In this document: piece by piece, positions 29,525 through 36,794 of the stretch
How the letters are laid out: each line of letters begins with the position of its first letter
Position numbering within the stretch: the first letter of the stretch is position 1
IMG/VR virus record: IMGVR_UViG_3300010885_031091
Coordinates: 1-38,756 of that record
Direction: 5' to 3' (one strand)
From: a virus
Length of the DNA stretch: 38,756 nucleotides
Program-made: the position numbers and the translations under genes
Notes under the pieces: generated by a model
Seen by the model: the letters and a program-made list of their open reading frames with translations, nothing else
Told to the model about the DNA's origin: nothing
The model's database searches: none

Positions 29525-30205
29525 TTACGCTACTTCTGTTTCTACCGCGCCTTGCGTCTCATTCGCCTTGCGCGCCTTCGCAGCCGCCGTTGCCTTTGCA
29601 GTGTCTGGCTTAGGCAATGACGCAAGCCGCTTCAATTCAGCCGTGTAAACTGCGAGCTCTGTCTTCGATTGCTGCATCTTGAAGACGGCGCGCGCCAGCA
29701 GGATCGCTGGCTCCTCACTCTTCTTGAAGGTCGCCTTCTTCAACTGATCTTCATTGGCGATCTTCATCTTTTCGAAGAGGCGCGCGACGTTACTGTAACC
29801 CTTCCGCGCCTCTTCCAAGATCAGAAGGCGCGTCTTGTAGTGCTCGCATGTTTCTGTCTCGCCTTCACGCAACACAGGATCAATCGCCTTGCGGCTTGTT
29901 TCCATGATTGTCTTGCGCACGGCGGGAGTAACGCCCCGCGTCTTCAGAAGCGCGTGTACTTCTGAACTCATGCGATTAGTCCAGACGTCCGGTCCGATAT
30001 GCGCGACCATGCAGACTAACTTGCCATACATGGTGACTTTGTCAGTCCGGAGGCGGCCGTCTGCCGCCTTCTTATCTGCAATGCCTTCCAGTCCGGCACA
30101 AATGGTGTCTGCAATATCTTTTGCAGTGTACTCATTCATGGGGACGGGGGGGACGATCATCTCGAGAACATTCTTCGCCTTGGTGGTCTTTGTGGTCTTT
30201 GCCAT
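29525..30205 (-). CDS. hypothetical protein bounded by inverted repeats
   Basis: 226 residues from the ATG at 30205; a TTG 21 nt upstream is possible. Lys/Thr-rich N-terminus (MAKTTKTTKAKN), a helical middle (TAKDIADTICAGLEGIADKK, ARKGYSNVARLFEKMKIANE) and an Ala/Lys-rich tail that may bind nucleic acid. No known domain, and no transposase or nuclease motif. It is isolated in its own leftward unit with a long hairpin-rich leader upstream, a TTGACA box further up and hairpins downstream. It may be a moron or mobile cassette. Confidence 0.7.
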   Translation of the reverse strand: MAKTTKTTKAKNVLEMIVPPVPMNEYTAKDIADTICAGLEGIADKKAADGRLRTDKVTMYGKLVCMVAHIGPDVWTNRMSSEVHALLKTRGVTPAVRKTIMETSRKAIDPVLREGETETCEHYKTRLLILEEARKGYSNVARLFEKMKIANEDQLKKATFKKSEEPAILLARAVFKMQQSKTELAVYTAELKRLASLPKPDTAKATAAAKARKANETQGAVETEVA

Positions 30206-30237
30206 GGTCTTTGATCCATCTTCCAATGGAACGACAT

Positions 30238-30258
30238 GCGGAACCGATATGGTTCCGC
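30238..30258 (-). other. hairpin in leader of the 226-aa gene
   Basis: GCGGAACC / GGTTCCGC, an 8-bp stem with loop GATAT, about 33 nt upstream of the start codon. Next to it the arms TTGTGCCGCC (30259-30268) and GGCGGCACAA (30310-30319) pair over a palindrome copy, making the whole leader strongly folded. Confidence 0.6.
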
Positions 30259-30276
30259 TTGTGCCGCCCCTAGAGC

Positions 30277-30301
30277 CGTTTGGTGCAACTTACACCAAAC
30301 G
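30277..30301. promoter_or_regulatory. extended palindrome copy, 25 bp
   Basis: The core GGTGCAACTTACACC at 30282-30296 is extended by CGTTT/AAACG arms, so CGTTTGGTG pairs with CACCAAACG. It lies within the enclosing 10-bp arms of the leader. Confidence 0.8.
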
Positions 30302-30309
30302 ACCATAGC

Positions 30310-30344
30310 GGCGGCACAAGGCAAAACGCCTTGTTTCCCGATAT
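30310..30344. repeat. right inverted repeat (35 bp) flanking the 226-aa gene
   Basis: Partner of 29485-29519. Here the internal stem is better: ACAAGGC/GCCTTGT with loop AAAAC. The differences between the copies fall at four positions. Confidence 0.75.
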
Positions 30345-30376
30345 TCACAATGTCAAATAACTACGCAACGTCACAT

Positions 30377-30406
30377 AACCTAGCATAACACCGGAAAACA
30401 TGTCAA
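30377..30406 (-). promoter_or_regulatory. candidate leftward promoter
   Basis: TTGACA (minus strand, 30406-30401), 18-nt spacer, TAGGTT (30382-30377). It lies in an AT-rich stretch upstream of the right inverted repeat and could drive the 226-aa gene and perhaps the whole leftward early region. A second TTGACA at 30356-30351 has no -10. Confidence 0.5.
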
Positions 30407-30576
30407 CAACTAAAATTCATCAATGATTACAGATACTTAGGTGTAAGTTACACGTAACCACATAGATAACATTGCATAACATGGGGCGTTTATGTGAGTG
30501 TGATTCGCCATGGCCGGAACCATGGTTCTTGTTCCTATAAAGTATTAATCCGGTATTCGAGCGGAGCGAGTAAGAA
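30407..30576 (+). promoter_or_regulatory. AT-rich divergent intergenic region ahead of terS
   Basis: Contains a palindrome copy (30440-30454), two CCATGG sites 12 bp apart, and TATAAA about 40 nt upstream of the terS start that may be a -10 box without a clear -35. GGAGCGAGTAAGAA precedes the terS ATG. No gene seen. Confidence 0.45.
30440..30454. promoter_or_regulatory. 15-bp palindrome copy in divergent region
   Basis: GGTGTAAGTTACACG: both arms have T/A in place of C/G at the same symmetric position, a compensated change. It is about 34 bp upstream of the leftward TTGACA box. Confidence 0.75.
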
Positions 30577-31206
30577 ATGCCCCCTAAATCCCTACCGCCT
30601 CTAAAGACTGCCCCAGCACTAATGCGGGGGAGGAACCAGAGGACCGTGACATACGAAAACGAATTGACTGAATCACAGGAGTTATTCGCACAACACGTTG
30701 CACAAGGCTTCGCGTTAAGCGAAGCCTATAGAAGATCATACCATGCTGATAAGATGAGACCGTCCACGATATACCGAAATGCAAGCATGTTGCATAAGGC
30801 GGACAAGATTCAGAAGAGGATTGTTGCACTGCGTGAGAAGAATGAGCAGGGAACATTGCATGACCGTGCGCGTGCTCTTGATTTTGCGTTAACTATTCTA
30901 CAATCCGAGGCAACAGATGGTGAGCATGCGTCATCTAGACTTAAAGCCATTGAATTAATTATGAAGCATCACGGATTGTTATCAGAAGCACCAATTGTGC
31001 GCGTCGACCCCCATGAGGGAATGAGTGCAGCGGACCTGCGAACCGCGATACAGGAGAGATTACTGGTTGCACTAGGCCCTGTAACCGATGACGATGTAGT
31101 TACCATTGATGATACAGGGTTACATGACGACGACGATACCGACGATAGTAACGATGACGATGACATGGTTACGGATGTGGAATTGGAATTGGATGAAACA
31201 CCATGA
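30577..31206 (+). CDS. terS: terminase small subunit
   Basis: 209 residues. LTESQELFAQHVAQGFALSE, then AYRRSY...STIYRNASMLHKADKIQKRI matches the DNA-binding N-terminal part of small terminases (LTxxQxxFxxxxxxG...A...). The C-terminus is a highly acidic low-complexity tail (HDDDDTDDSNDDDD). The protein recognises the packaging site and feeds DNA to TerL. It uses several TTA leucine codons, unlike TerL, and is separated from terL by a 590-bp noncoding stretch and two small genes, so it may have a different origin. Confidence 0.75.
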   Translation: MPPKSLPPLKTAPALMRGRNQRTVTYENELTESQELFAQHVAQGFALSEAYRRSYHADKMRPSTIYRNASMLHKADKIQKRIVALREKNEQGTLHDRARALDFALTILQSEATDGEHASSRLKAIELIMKHHGLLSEAPIVRVDPHEGMSAADLRTAIQERLLVALGPVTDDDVVTIDDTGLHDDDDTDDSNDDDDMVTDVELELDETP

Positions 31207-31233
31207 CACCCGTGGTCACAGGTAACCAGAGAT

Positions 31234-31248
31234 GGTGCAAGTTACACC
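31234..31248 (+). promoter_or_regulatory. 15-bp palindrome copy after terS
   Basis: GGTGCAAGTTACACC with flanking GAT/ATC extending the dyad approximately. It lies 27 nt after the terS stop and is not start-associated. Confidence 0.75.
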
Positions 31249-31504
31249 TATCGTGTGACCATGGTGTGCGCATGGTTACAGTAACGATAGGACACTCATT
31301 GTTACAGGGACGTCATGGGTTACATGGGGTGAGCATGGTGAGCGCATGGGGCCAGCATAGGCGTCCGGGGCCACCCCCACCCCACCGGCACCCCCCTCCG
31401 CACGTGCACGCGCCCGCCCACACGGGTGTTAATAATCCACACATCACACACCTATCTCCAAATCCAATCACCCCCCCCCCAACACGTTTAAACGCCCCGT
31501 AGAA

Positions 31505-31531
31505 GGGGGGTGGGGGTCAACCCCACCCCTT
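31505..31531. terminator. G/C-run hairpin
   Basis: GGGGTGGGG / CCCCACCCC, 9 bp plus two G-T pairs, loop of 5. There is no U-run after it. Either a terminator for terS or a structural element; the G-runs could also form a quadruplex. Confidence 0.55.
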
Positions 31532-31662
31532 CCTAGCCTAGCCTGAGAGTTGGGTCCCTACGGCCATCCTCGGTGCAGGGGGGTATATTTCTACTAAACG
31601 ATGTTAGTTTTGAACATTATTGGAACATATATGCCCATTTTACCGGGGTTACAGCAGCCTAA

Positions 31663-31677
31663 GGTGGAATTTGCACC
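31663..31677 (+). promoter_or_regulatory. 15-bp palindrome copy (degenerate)
   Basis: GGTGGAATTTGCACC within AAGG...CCTTT. It lies about 117 nt upstream of the toxin-like gene. Confidence 0.55.
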
Positions 31678-31730
31678 TTTCTGTCCAGAAATGTGTAGGA
31701 TCATTCATGGAACTTAGTGATAATGTAGCT

Positions 31731-31773
31731 TATATGAGTCATTAACTGGCTTTGTGACTCGTATATGAGTCAT
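31731..31773 (+). promoter_or_regulatory. operator-like direct repeat and dyad upstream of toxin-like gene
   Basis: TATATGAGTCAT occurs at 31731-31742 and 31762-31773, spaced 31 bp (three helical turns). The second copy is part of the perfect dyad TGACTC-GTATAT-GAGTCA (31755-31772), about 20 bp before the start at 31794. It shares TGACT/AGTCA half-sites with the dyad at 32453-32468. Confidence 0.65.
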
Positions 31774-31793
31774 CTGTAGGGAGCTGATTTGGA

Positions 31794-32147
31794 ATGATGG
31801 ACGAGATCAAGCCGGGAGACATTGTCATCTGGAGGTTCTGGAGCCGTGATGTGGGCTATCTAGACCCCAAGCCGGGGGTGGTGCTCTTCAGGGACCGCTA
31901 TCACCGTCTGGGGGTCGCCTACTGCACGTCAGACAGGGCTGGCAGGCGTAAGGAGTGGTCCATTGGTGTGGCAGGATCTGGTCTTTCTGGTCCAACTGTT
32001 ATCCGTGTTGATAGAGTTGACGTTAGAGAGCCTGATGAGACTGTGAAAGTCATAGGCAGGCTTGCTAATGACAAGTACGACGAGGTCATGAACATGCGTG
32101 ATGAGTATGACGCATGGCGTAGAGAGCAGAAGGAGAAGGCGATATGA
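31794..32147 (+). CDS. PemK/MazF-like protein (possible toxin or regulator)
   Basis: 117 residues (a second ATG at 31797 is equally possible; GGGAG is about 10 nt upstream). It starts KPGDIVIWRFWSRDVG, continues KPGVVLFRDRYHRLGVAYCT, then GLSGPTVIRVDRVDV and ETVKVIGRLANDKYDEV. The order GDIV-W-F, P-VVL, PTV-RVDRV, IGRL fits the PemK/MazF mRNA-interferase fold. Catalytic residues are not conserved clearly enough to claim activity. It overlaps the LexA-like gene by ATGA, which could act as its antitoxin or repressor. Confidence 0.55.
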   Translation: MMDEIKPGDIVIWRFWSRDVGYLDPKPGVVLFRDRYHRLGVAYCTSDRAGRRKEWSIGVAGSGLSGPTVIRVDRVDVREPDETVKVIGRLANDKYDEVMNMRDEYDAWRREQKEKAI

Positions 32148-32488
32148 CCCCGAAGAGGCTCAAGATCCTCCAGCTTATCCGCTCGTATTGGTATCATCAT
32201 AAGATGGGGCCAACTCTTAACGAGTTGGCCTATCACATGGGGGTGAAGAGTCGCTCTAACATGCACCTAGCAGTGCAGGCCCTGATCAAGGAGGGGTTTG
32301 TTTCAAAAGAGGGCGGAATGCACAGGAGCACTGCGCTAACTAGCAAAGGCTTAAACCTTTGCCGGGGTGGTCTGTATATACGAGAGGTTCCACCTGCTCC
32401 CGGTACTGTGGGGGTAGTGCTGCCCGTAGTATCTGCGCCGTCAGAAAAAGAGTTGACTGACGAGTCAATCCCCCCTAATGTGCTATAG
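32144..32488 (+). CDS. LexA-like winged-helix DNA-binding protein without peptidase domain
   Basis: 114 residues. MTPKRLKILQLIRSYWYHHK followed by GPTLNELAYHMGVKSRSNMH and IKEGFVSKEG closely follows the LexA N-terminal DNA-binding domain. The second part is short and Pro-rich (PPAPGTVGVVLPV) and lacks the Ser/Lys autoprotease domain, so it should not be cleaved by RecA. It is co-translated with the PemK/MazF-like gene. TGACT...AGTCA dyads lie upstream of the operon and at its 3' end, which suggests autoregulation and control of terL. Confidence 0.75.
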   Translation: MTPKRLKILQLIRSYWYHHKMGPTLNELAYHMGVKSRSNMHLAVQALIKEGFVSKEGGMHRSTALTSKGLNLCRGGLYIREVPPAPGTVGVVLPVVSAPSEKELTDESIPPNVL

Positions 32489-32489
32489 T
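32453..32489 (+). promoter_or_regulatory. candidate promoter with dyad before terL
   Basis: TTGACT (32453-32458), 17-nt spacer, TAATGT (32476-32481); TATAGT follows at 32484. The -35 is part of the dyad TTGACT-GACG-AGTCAA (32453-32468), inside the end of the LexA-like gene. A second small dyad ATGAC/GTCAT lies at about 32501-32515. Confidence 0.5.
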
Positions 32490-32540
32490 CTTACTTGGTG
32501 TATGACGTTTGTCATGTGTCTCCTCCCGTTGAACTTTCAG

Positions 32541-32573
32541 GGCCAGACCCATCAAGGGTCTGGCCTTCTTCTT
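32541..32573 (+). terminator. terminator hairpin directly before terL
   Basis: GGCCAGACCC / GGGTCTGGCC, a perfect 10-bp stem, 5-nt loop, then TTCTTCTT. It ends 4 nt before the terL ATG, leaving no room for a Shine-Dalgarno outside the hairpin. Confidence 0.75.
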
Positions 32574-32577
32574 AAGA

Positions 32578-34083
32578 ATGGACGCCGCAAGACGACATCT
32601 CGATAGGATCGCTGCTCTACCGGTTGCTGAGCAGAAGGAGATTCTATCGCTCCTGAAGAAGCTAGAAGAGGCAGAGCGCAAGGAAAAAGCGCGTGCCAAG
32701 TTCATGCCCTTCGTTCAAGAGATGTGGCCCGGATTCATTGAGGGCGACCATCACAAGATCATGGCAAACGCCTTCGAGCGTGTTGCCAAGGGTGAGTTGA
32801 AGCGGTTGATCATCAACATGCCTCCTCGCCATACCAAATCAGAGTTTGCCTCTTACCTTCTTCCGGCTTGGTTCCTCGGGCAGTTCCCGAACAAGAAGGT
32901 CATTCAGGCTTCGCACACCGCAGAGCTTGCTGTCGGGTTCGGACGTAAGGTTCGAAACCTTGTGGGCAGTGAGGGCTATCAGAACATCTTCCCCGGTGTC
33001 GGCCTCAAGGCCGACAACAAAGCCTCAGGTCGGTGGGCAACCACACAGAACGGTGATTACTTCGCCGTGGGTGTTGGTGGTGCAGTCACCGGTAAGGGTG
33101 CAGACATCTTGATCATTGACGATCCTCACTCCGAACAGGAAGCGAAGATTGCTGAGCACCAGCCCGAAGTGTTCGACGGTGTGTATGACTGGTACACATC
33201 CGGGCCTCGCCAGCGCCTCCAGCCGGGAGGCGCTATCATCATTGTGATGACGCGGTGGGCCAAGCGCGACCTTACCGGGCAGATCATTAAAGCCGCCACT
33301 GAGCGCGAAGGATCTGATGAGTGGGAAGTGATCGAGCTTCCAGCCATCATGCCATCAGGCCAGCCCCTATGGCCCGGCTTCTGGCCGCTTGATGAGCTTG
33401 GCAAGCTTCAGGCAGAACTTCCCCTGTCAAAGTGGCAGGCACAGTATCAACAGCAGCCGACCTCTGAAGAGGGCGCGCTGGTCAAGCGTGATTGGTGGAG
33501 GGTCTGGGAGCCTGAAAGGCCCCCAGCCTGCGAGTTCATCATTCAATCTTGGGACACCGCATTCGAGAAGAATCAGCGTGCTGACTTCTCAGCCTGCACA
33601 ACTTGGGGCGTGTTCTATCATCCAGATGATGATGGCAAGCAACAAGCCAACATCATATTGCTCGATGCTTACAAAGAGCGCCTTGAGTTTCCGGAGCTAA
33701 AGTCCAAGGCGTTCAAGATGTACAAAGAGTATGAGCCCGATGCCTTCCTCGTGGAGAAGAAGGCGGCAGGCGCTCCTCTGATCTATGAGCTTCGAGCCAT
33801 GGGTATCCCGGTATCTGAGTTCACCCCGGTTCGCGGGCAGGACAAGATAGTCCGGGTGAACGCCGTATCGGACCTCTTCAAGTCTGGCATCGTGTGGGCT
33901 CCGCCCACTCGATACGCAGAAGAGGTGGTTGAAGAGTTCGCCTCGTTCCCAGCAGGGGAACACGACGATCTTGTAGACAGTTCAACGCAGGCTCTGTTGC
34001 GCTTTCGTCAAGGCGGCTTTGTCCGCCTCTCCTCTGACGAGGAAGAGGTGATGAAGATGCCGCGCAAGCGCGAGTATTATTGA
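32578..34083 (+). CDS. terL: terminase large subunit
   Basis: 501 residues. The ATPase domain has the Walker A-like PPRHTKSE at 82-89 and Walker B DILIIDDP from 176. The nuclease domain follows: QSWDTAFEKNQRADFSACTT (aspartate near 326), FLVEKKAAGAPLIYEL and a C-terminal HDDLVDSSTQALL. It powers DNA translocation into the prohead and cuts the concatemer. No Shine-Dalgarno precedes the ATG, because a terminator hairpin does. A leaderless or downstream start cannot be excluded, though residues 1-40 look like genuine coiled protein. Confidence 0.95.
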   Translation: MDAARRHLDRIAALPVAEQKEILSLLKKLEEAERKEKARAKFMPFVQEMWPGFIEGDHHKIMANAFERVAKGELKRLIINMPPRHTKSEFASYLLPAWFLGQFPNKKVIQASHTAELAVGFGRKVRNLVGSEGYQNIFPGVGLKADNKASGRWATTQNGDYFAVGVGGAVTGKGADILIIDDPHSEQEAKIAEHQPEVFDGVYDWYTSGPRQRLQPGGAIIIVMTRWAKRDLTGQIIKAATEREGSDEWEVIELPAIMPSGQPLWPGFWPLDELGKLQAELPLSKWQAQYQQQPTSEEGALVKRDWWRVWEPERPPACEFIIQSWDTAFEKNQRADFSACTTWGVFYHPDDDGKQQANIILLDAYKERLEFPELKSKAFKMYKEYEPDAFLVEKKAAGAPLIYELRAMGIPVSEFTPVRGQDKIVRVNAVSDLFKSGIVWAPPTRYAEEVVEEFASFPAGEHDDLVDSSTQALLRFRQGGFVRLSSDEEEVMKMPRKREYY

Positions 34084-34095
34084 CCGGAGGAATGA

Positions 34096-36555
34096 ATGGC
34101 TGTGGACCGCGCTATGACGGCAGACATCCTGCCGGGTGGCGAAGCCTTGGCTGTACATAGCCTTGAGGTTGAGGTGCCTGAGGGGACATCGTCAGAAGAA
34201 ACGCCGGATGGCGGCATCGTTGTTACGTTCGGGGAAGAGATCCATCATCATGAACTGGAAGACGTTCCCCATGACGCCAATCTTCTGGACTACATGGATG
34301 ATGCTGACCTTTCGGGGATTGGATCAGACCTTCTGTCTCAGTTTGATGCAGATAAGCGTTCCCGCACTGATTGGGAGCGCGCATACGTAAAGGGTCTGGA
34401 GTTCCTAGGCACCCGCTTCGAGGAGCGCACACAGCCTTGGGAAGGCGCTTGCGGGGTGTATCACCCCATCCTTTCTGAAGCAGCCATGCGCTTTCAGGCC
34501 AACGCCATCATGGAGATCTTCCCTGCTGGCGGCCCGGTAATGACCGAGGTAGTTGGCAAGCTGACGCCAGAGAAGTCCGCTCAGGCAAGCCGTGTTGAAG
34601 ATGACATGAACTACATCGTCACCGAGGTGATGACGGAGTACCGTGCCGAGACAGAAAGGTTGTTATTCAACCTTTCTCTGGCAGGCTGCGCTGTGCGCAA
34701 GGTCTATTATGATCAGGTCCTGCGCCGTCCGGCGGCGCTGTTTGTGCCTGCTGAGGACTTCGTGGTCAGCTACGGGGCCAGCGACCTTGGGTCGTGTCCC
34801 CGCTACACGCATGTGATGCGTCTGCCGAAGAACGAGATCCTGAAGCGTCAGGTGGCAGGGCTCTATAAGTACATGCCGCTGCCTGATCCGTCGCCGGAGC
34901 GTTCCGATCTTGAGGACGCCAAGGACCGGACAGAGCTTGAGACCCATAACTGGGAATATGATGACCGACTAGCGGTCCTTGAGATGCACGTTGACCTTGA
35001 CCTTCCGGGGTTTGAGGACGATGACGGTATTGCTCTTCCGTATGTAGTCACGCTCCTTAAATGTGATGGCACCATCCTCTCTATCCGGCGCAACTGGGAA
35101 GAGGATGATGAGACCAAGACGAAGATCATTCACTTCGCGGTATACAACTATCTGCCCGGCATGGGGTTCTACGGCTTCGGTCTGATCCACCTGATTGGTG
35201 GTATCGCCAAGTCTGCCACTGGTATCCTGCGCCAGCTTGTTGATGCTGGCACAGTGTCAAATCTGCCCGGCGGCCTGAAGTCCCGTGGTCTGCGTATCAA
35301 GGGTGACGATAGCCCAATCCAGCCCGGCGAGTTCCGGGATGTGGATGTCCCCGGCGGGTCCATCCGCGACAACATCACGTTCCTTCCCTACAAGGAACCG
35401 TCCAACGTTCTGTATTCGCTCCTTGGCACCATCGTTGAGGAGGGTCGGCGCTTCGCCTCGATCTCCGAGATGAACGTCGGGGACATGAAGCAGGATGCGC
35501 CTGTAGGCACCACGCTCGCTCTTCTTGAGCGCTCGCAGAAGGTCATGTCGGCAGTTCAGGCTCGCTTGCATGCAAGCATGCGTCAGGAGTTCAGGCTCCT
35601 TGCTGGCATCGTTCGTGACTACATGCCGTCCGAGTACCCCTACGAAGTAGAGGGTGACTCTGATCGGGCCAAGGATTACAGCGATACAGTCGATGTGTTG
35701 CCGGTGTCGGACCCCAATTCGACCACCATGGCACAGCGCATCATGCAGTATCAGGCTGCATTGCAGCTTGCTCAGGGCCAGCCCGGCATCTACGACATGC
35801 CCGCGCTGCATCGGAAGATGATCTACACCCTTGGCATCAAGGACCCCGACACCATCATCCCGGTGACGGACAACATGAAGCCGACTGACCCGGTAACAGA
35901 GAACATGGCCATCCTCAACGGAAAGCCCGTAAAGGCTTTCCTGTCGCAGGACCATGAGTCCCATATTGCCGTGCATACAAGCGCCATGCAGGACCCAATG
36001 ATCCAGAAGCTAGTTGGGCAGTCCCCCAACGCTGGACCCATTCAGGCGGCATCCTACGCTCATATTCAGGAACACATTGCATTCGCCTACCGGCAGCGTA
36101 TCGAGCAGCAGCTTGGTGCTCCGCTCCCGGCACCGAAGGATGTGCTCCCTGAGGACGTCGAGGTCCGTCTTGCTCCCCTGCTTGCACAGGCAGCGCAGAA
36201 GGTCTTGCAGAACAGCCAGCAGCAGGCTCAGCAAGAACAGGCCCAGCAGCAGGCTCAGGATCCAGTCATCCAGATGCAGCAGCAGGACCTGCAAATCCGC
36301 CAGCAGGAGGTCCAGCGCAAGGCAGCGAAGGACCAGATGGACGCTCAGCTTGCTCGTGATGTCATGGCGCAGCAGGCCCAGATTGCACAGCAGAAGATGG
36401 CTGTGGAGCAAAGCATTGCTGGCGCTCGTATCGGCATGGATTCCGCAAAGCATCGTGCCGCTGAACAGACAAAGAACGCTCAGATCTCATCGACCGAGCG
36501 CACACAGGGCGCACGCATTGGCGTCGATATAGCGAAGGACCGTTTCGGTGGTTGA
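34096..36555 (+). CDS. portal protein
   Basis: 819 residues, CGGAGGA upstream. Acidic N-terminus, then a large conserved body: TDWERAYVKGLEFLGTRFEE, QPWEGACGVYHPILSEAAMR, NAIMEIFPAGGPV, GFYGFGLIHLIGGIAKSATG, a pattern known from portals of large podovirus-type phages. The C-terminal about 120 residues are a Gln/Ala-rich coiled coil (QQQAQQEQAQQQAQ), consistent with a barrel extension into the capsid. It forms the dodecameric DNA entry vertex and sits directly downstream of terL. Confidence 0.9.
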   Translation: MAVDRAMTADILPGGEALAVHSLEVEVPEGTSSEETPDGGIVVTFGEEIHHHELEDVPHDANLLDYMDDADLSGIGSDLLSQFDADKRSRTDWERAYVKGLEFLGTRFEERTQPWEGACGVYHPILSEAAMRFQANAIMEIFPAGGPVMTEVVGKLTPEKSAQASRVEDDMNYIVTEVMTEYRAETERLLFNLSLAGCAVRKVYYDQVLRRPAALFVPAEDFVVSYGASDLGSCPRYTHVMRLPKNEILKRQVAGLYKYMPLPDPSPERSDLEDAKDRTELETHNWEYDDRLAVLEMHVDLDLPGFEDDDGIALPYVVTLLKCDGTILSIRRNWEEDDETKTKIIHFAVYNYLPGMGFYGFGLIHLIGGIAKSATGILRQLVDAGTVSNLPGGLKSRGLRIKGDDSPIQPGEFRDVDVPGGSIRDNITFLPYKEPSNVLYSLLGTIVEEGRRFASISEMNVGDMKQDAPVGTTLALLERSQKVMSAVQARLHASMRQEFRLLAGIVRDYMPSEYPYEVEGDSDRAKDYSDTVDVLPVSDPNSTTMAQRIMQYQAALQLAQGQPGIYDMPALHRKMIYTLGIKDPDTIIPVTDNMKPTDPVTENMAILNGKPVKAFLSQDHESHIAVHTSAMQDPMIQKLVGQSPNAGPIQAASYAHIQEHIAFAYRQRIEQQLGAPLPAPKDVLPEDVEVRLAPLLAQAAQKVLQNSQQQAQQEQAQQQAQDPVIQMQQQDLQIRQQEVQRKAAKDQMDAQLARDVMAQQAQIAQQKMAVEQSIAGARIGMDSAKHRAAEQTKNAQISSTERTQGARIGVDIAKDRFGG

Positions 36556-36733
36556 GCTTGAACGACTGCGCCGCAGGATCCGCGAGATCCTTAATGACTA
36601 CGCCGACACCATTGCAGGTGGCGGTGCACAGGACTTTGCAGAGTACAAGCGACTCTGCGGGGTCATCGAGGGCCTAGCCCTCGCTGAAAGAGAGCTACTT
36701 GACGTCCGTCAGCAGTCTGAGGACGACGACTAG
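36548..36733 (+). CDS. small hypothetical protein
   Basis: 61 residues starting at GTG 36548, overlapping the portal stop by 8 nt. It is a helical, charged protein (LERLRRRIREILNDYADTIA ... ALAERELLDVRQQSEDDD) like other small proteins placed next to portal genes. Function unknown. It is followed by two small hairpins and the GroES-like gene. Confidence 0.65.
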   Translation: MVELERLRRRIREILNDYADTIAGGGAQDFAEYKRLCGVIEGLALAERELLDVRQQSEDDD

Positions 36734-36745
36734 CATCCTTTAATC

Positions 36746-36784
36746 CGACTTCGGTCGCAGAGGGTACGTGCGCCCCTAAGCACG
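36746..36784 (+). other. two small hairpins before the GroES-like gene
   Basis: CGAC-TTCG-GTCG (36746-36757), a 4-bp stem with a UUCG tetraloop, and CGTGC/GCACG (36767-36784). They fill the 61-nt gap between portal-linked gene and co-chaperonin; possible mRNA processing or stability element. Confidence 0.5.
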
Positions 36785-36794
36785 CAGGAGAATC

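Larger units (their letters stand above)
31207..31793. other. noncoding region between terS and the toxin-like gene; possible packaging/control region
   Basis: 587 bp with no convincing gene; a 99-aa frame at 31203-31502 is Pro/His low-complexity. It holds two palindrome copies (31234, 31663), a C-rich strand from 31360 to 31500 with a C10 run at 31471-31480, an abrupt switch to G-runs with a strong hairpin at 31505-31531, an AT-rich part after 31580, and a dyad array at 31731-31773. The position beside terS would suit a packaging (pac/cos) site, but no direct evidence is seen. Confidence 0.5.

Noticed and set aside
31203-31502. 99-aa frame after terS
   Set aside because: Pro/His low complexity from C-runs, no family resemblance; treated as noncoding.
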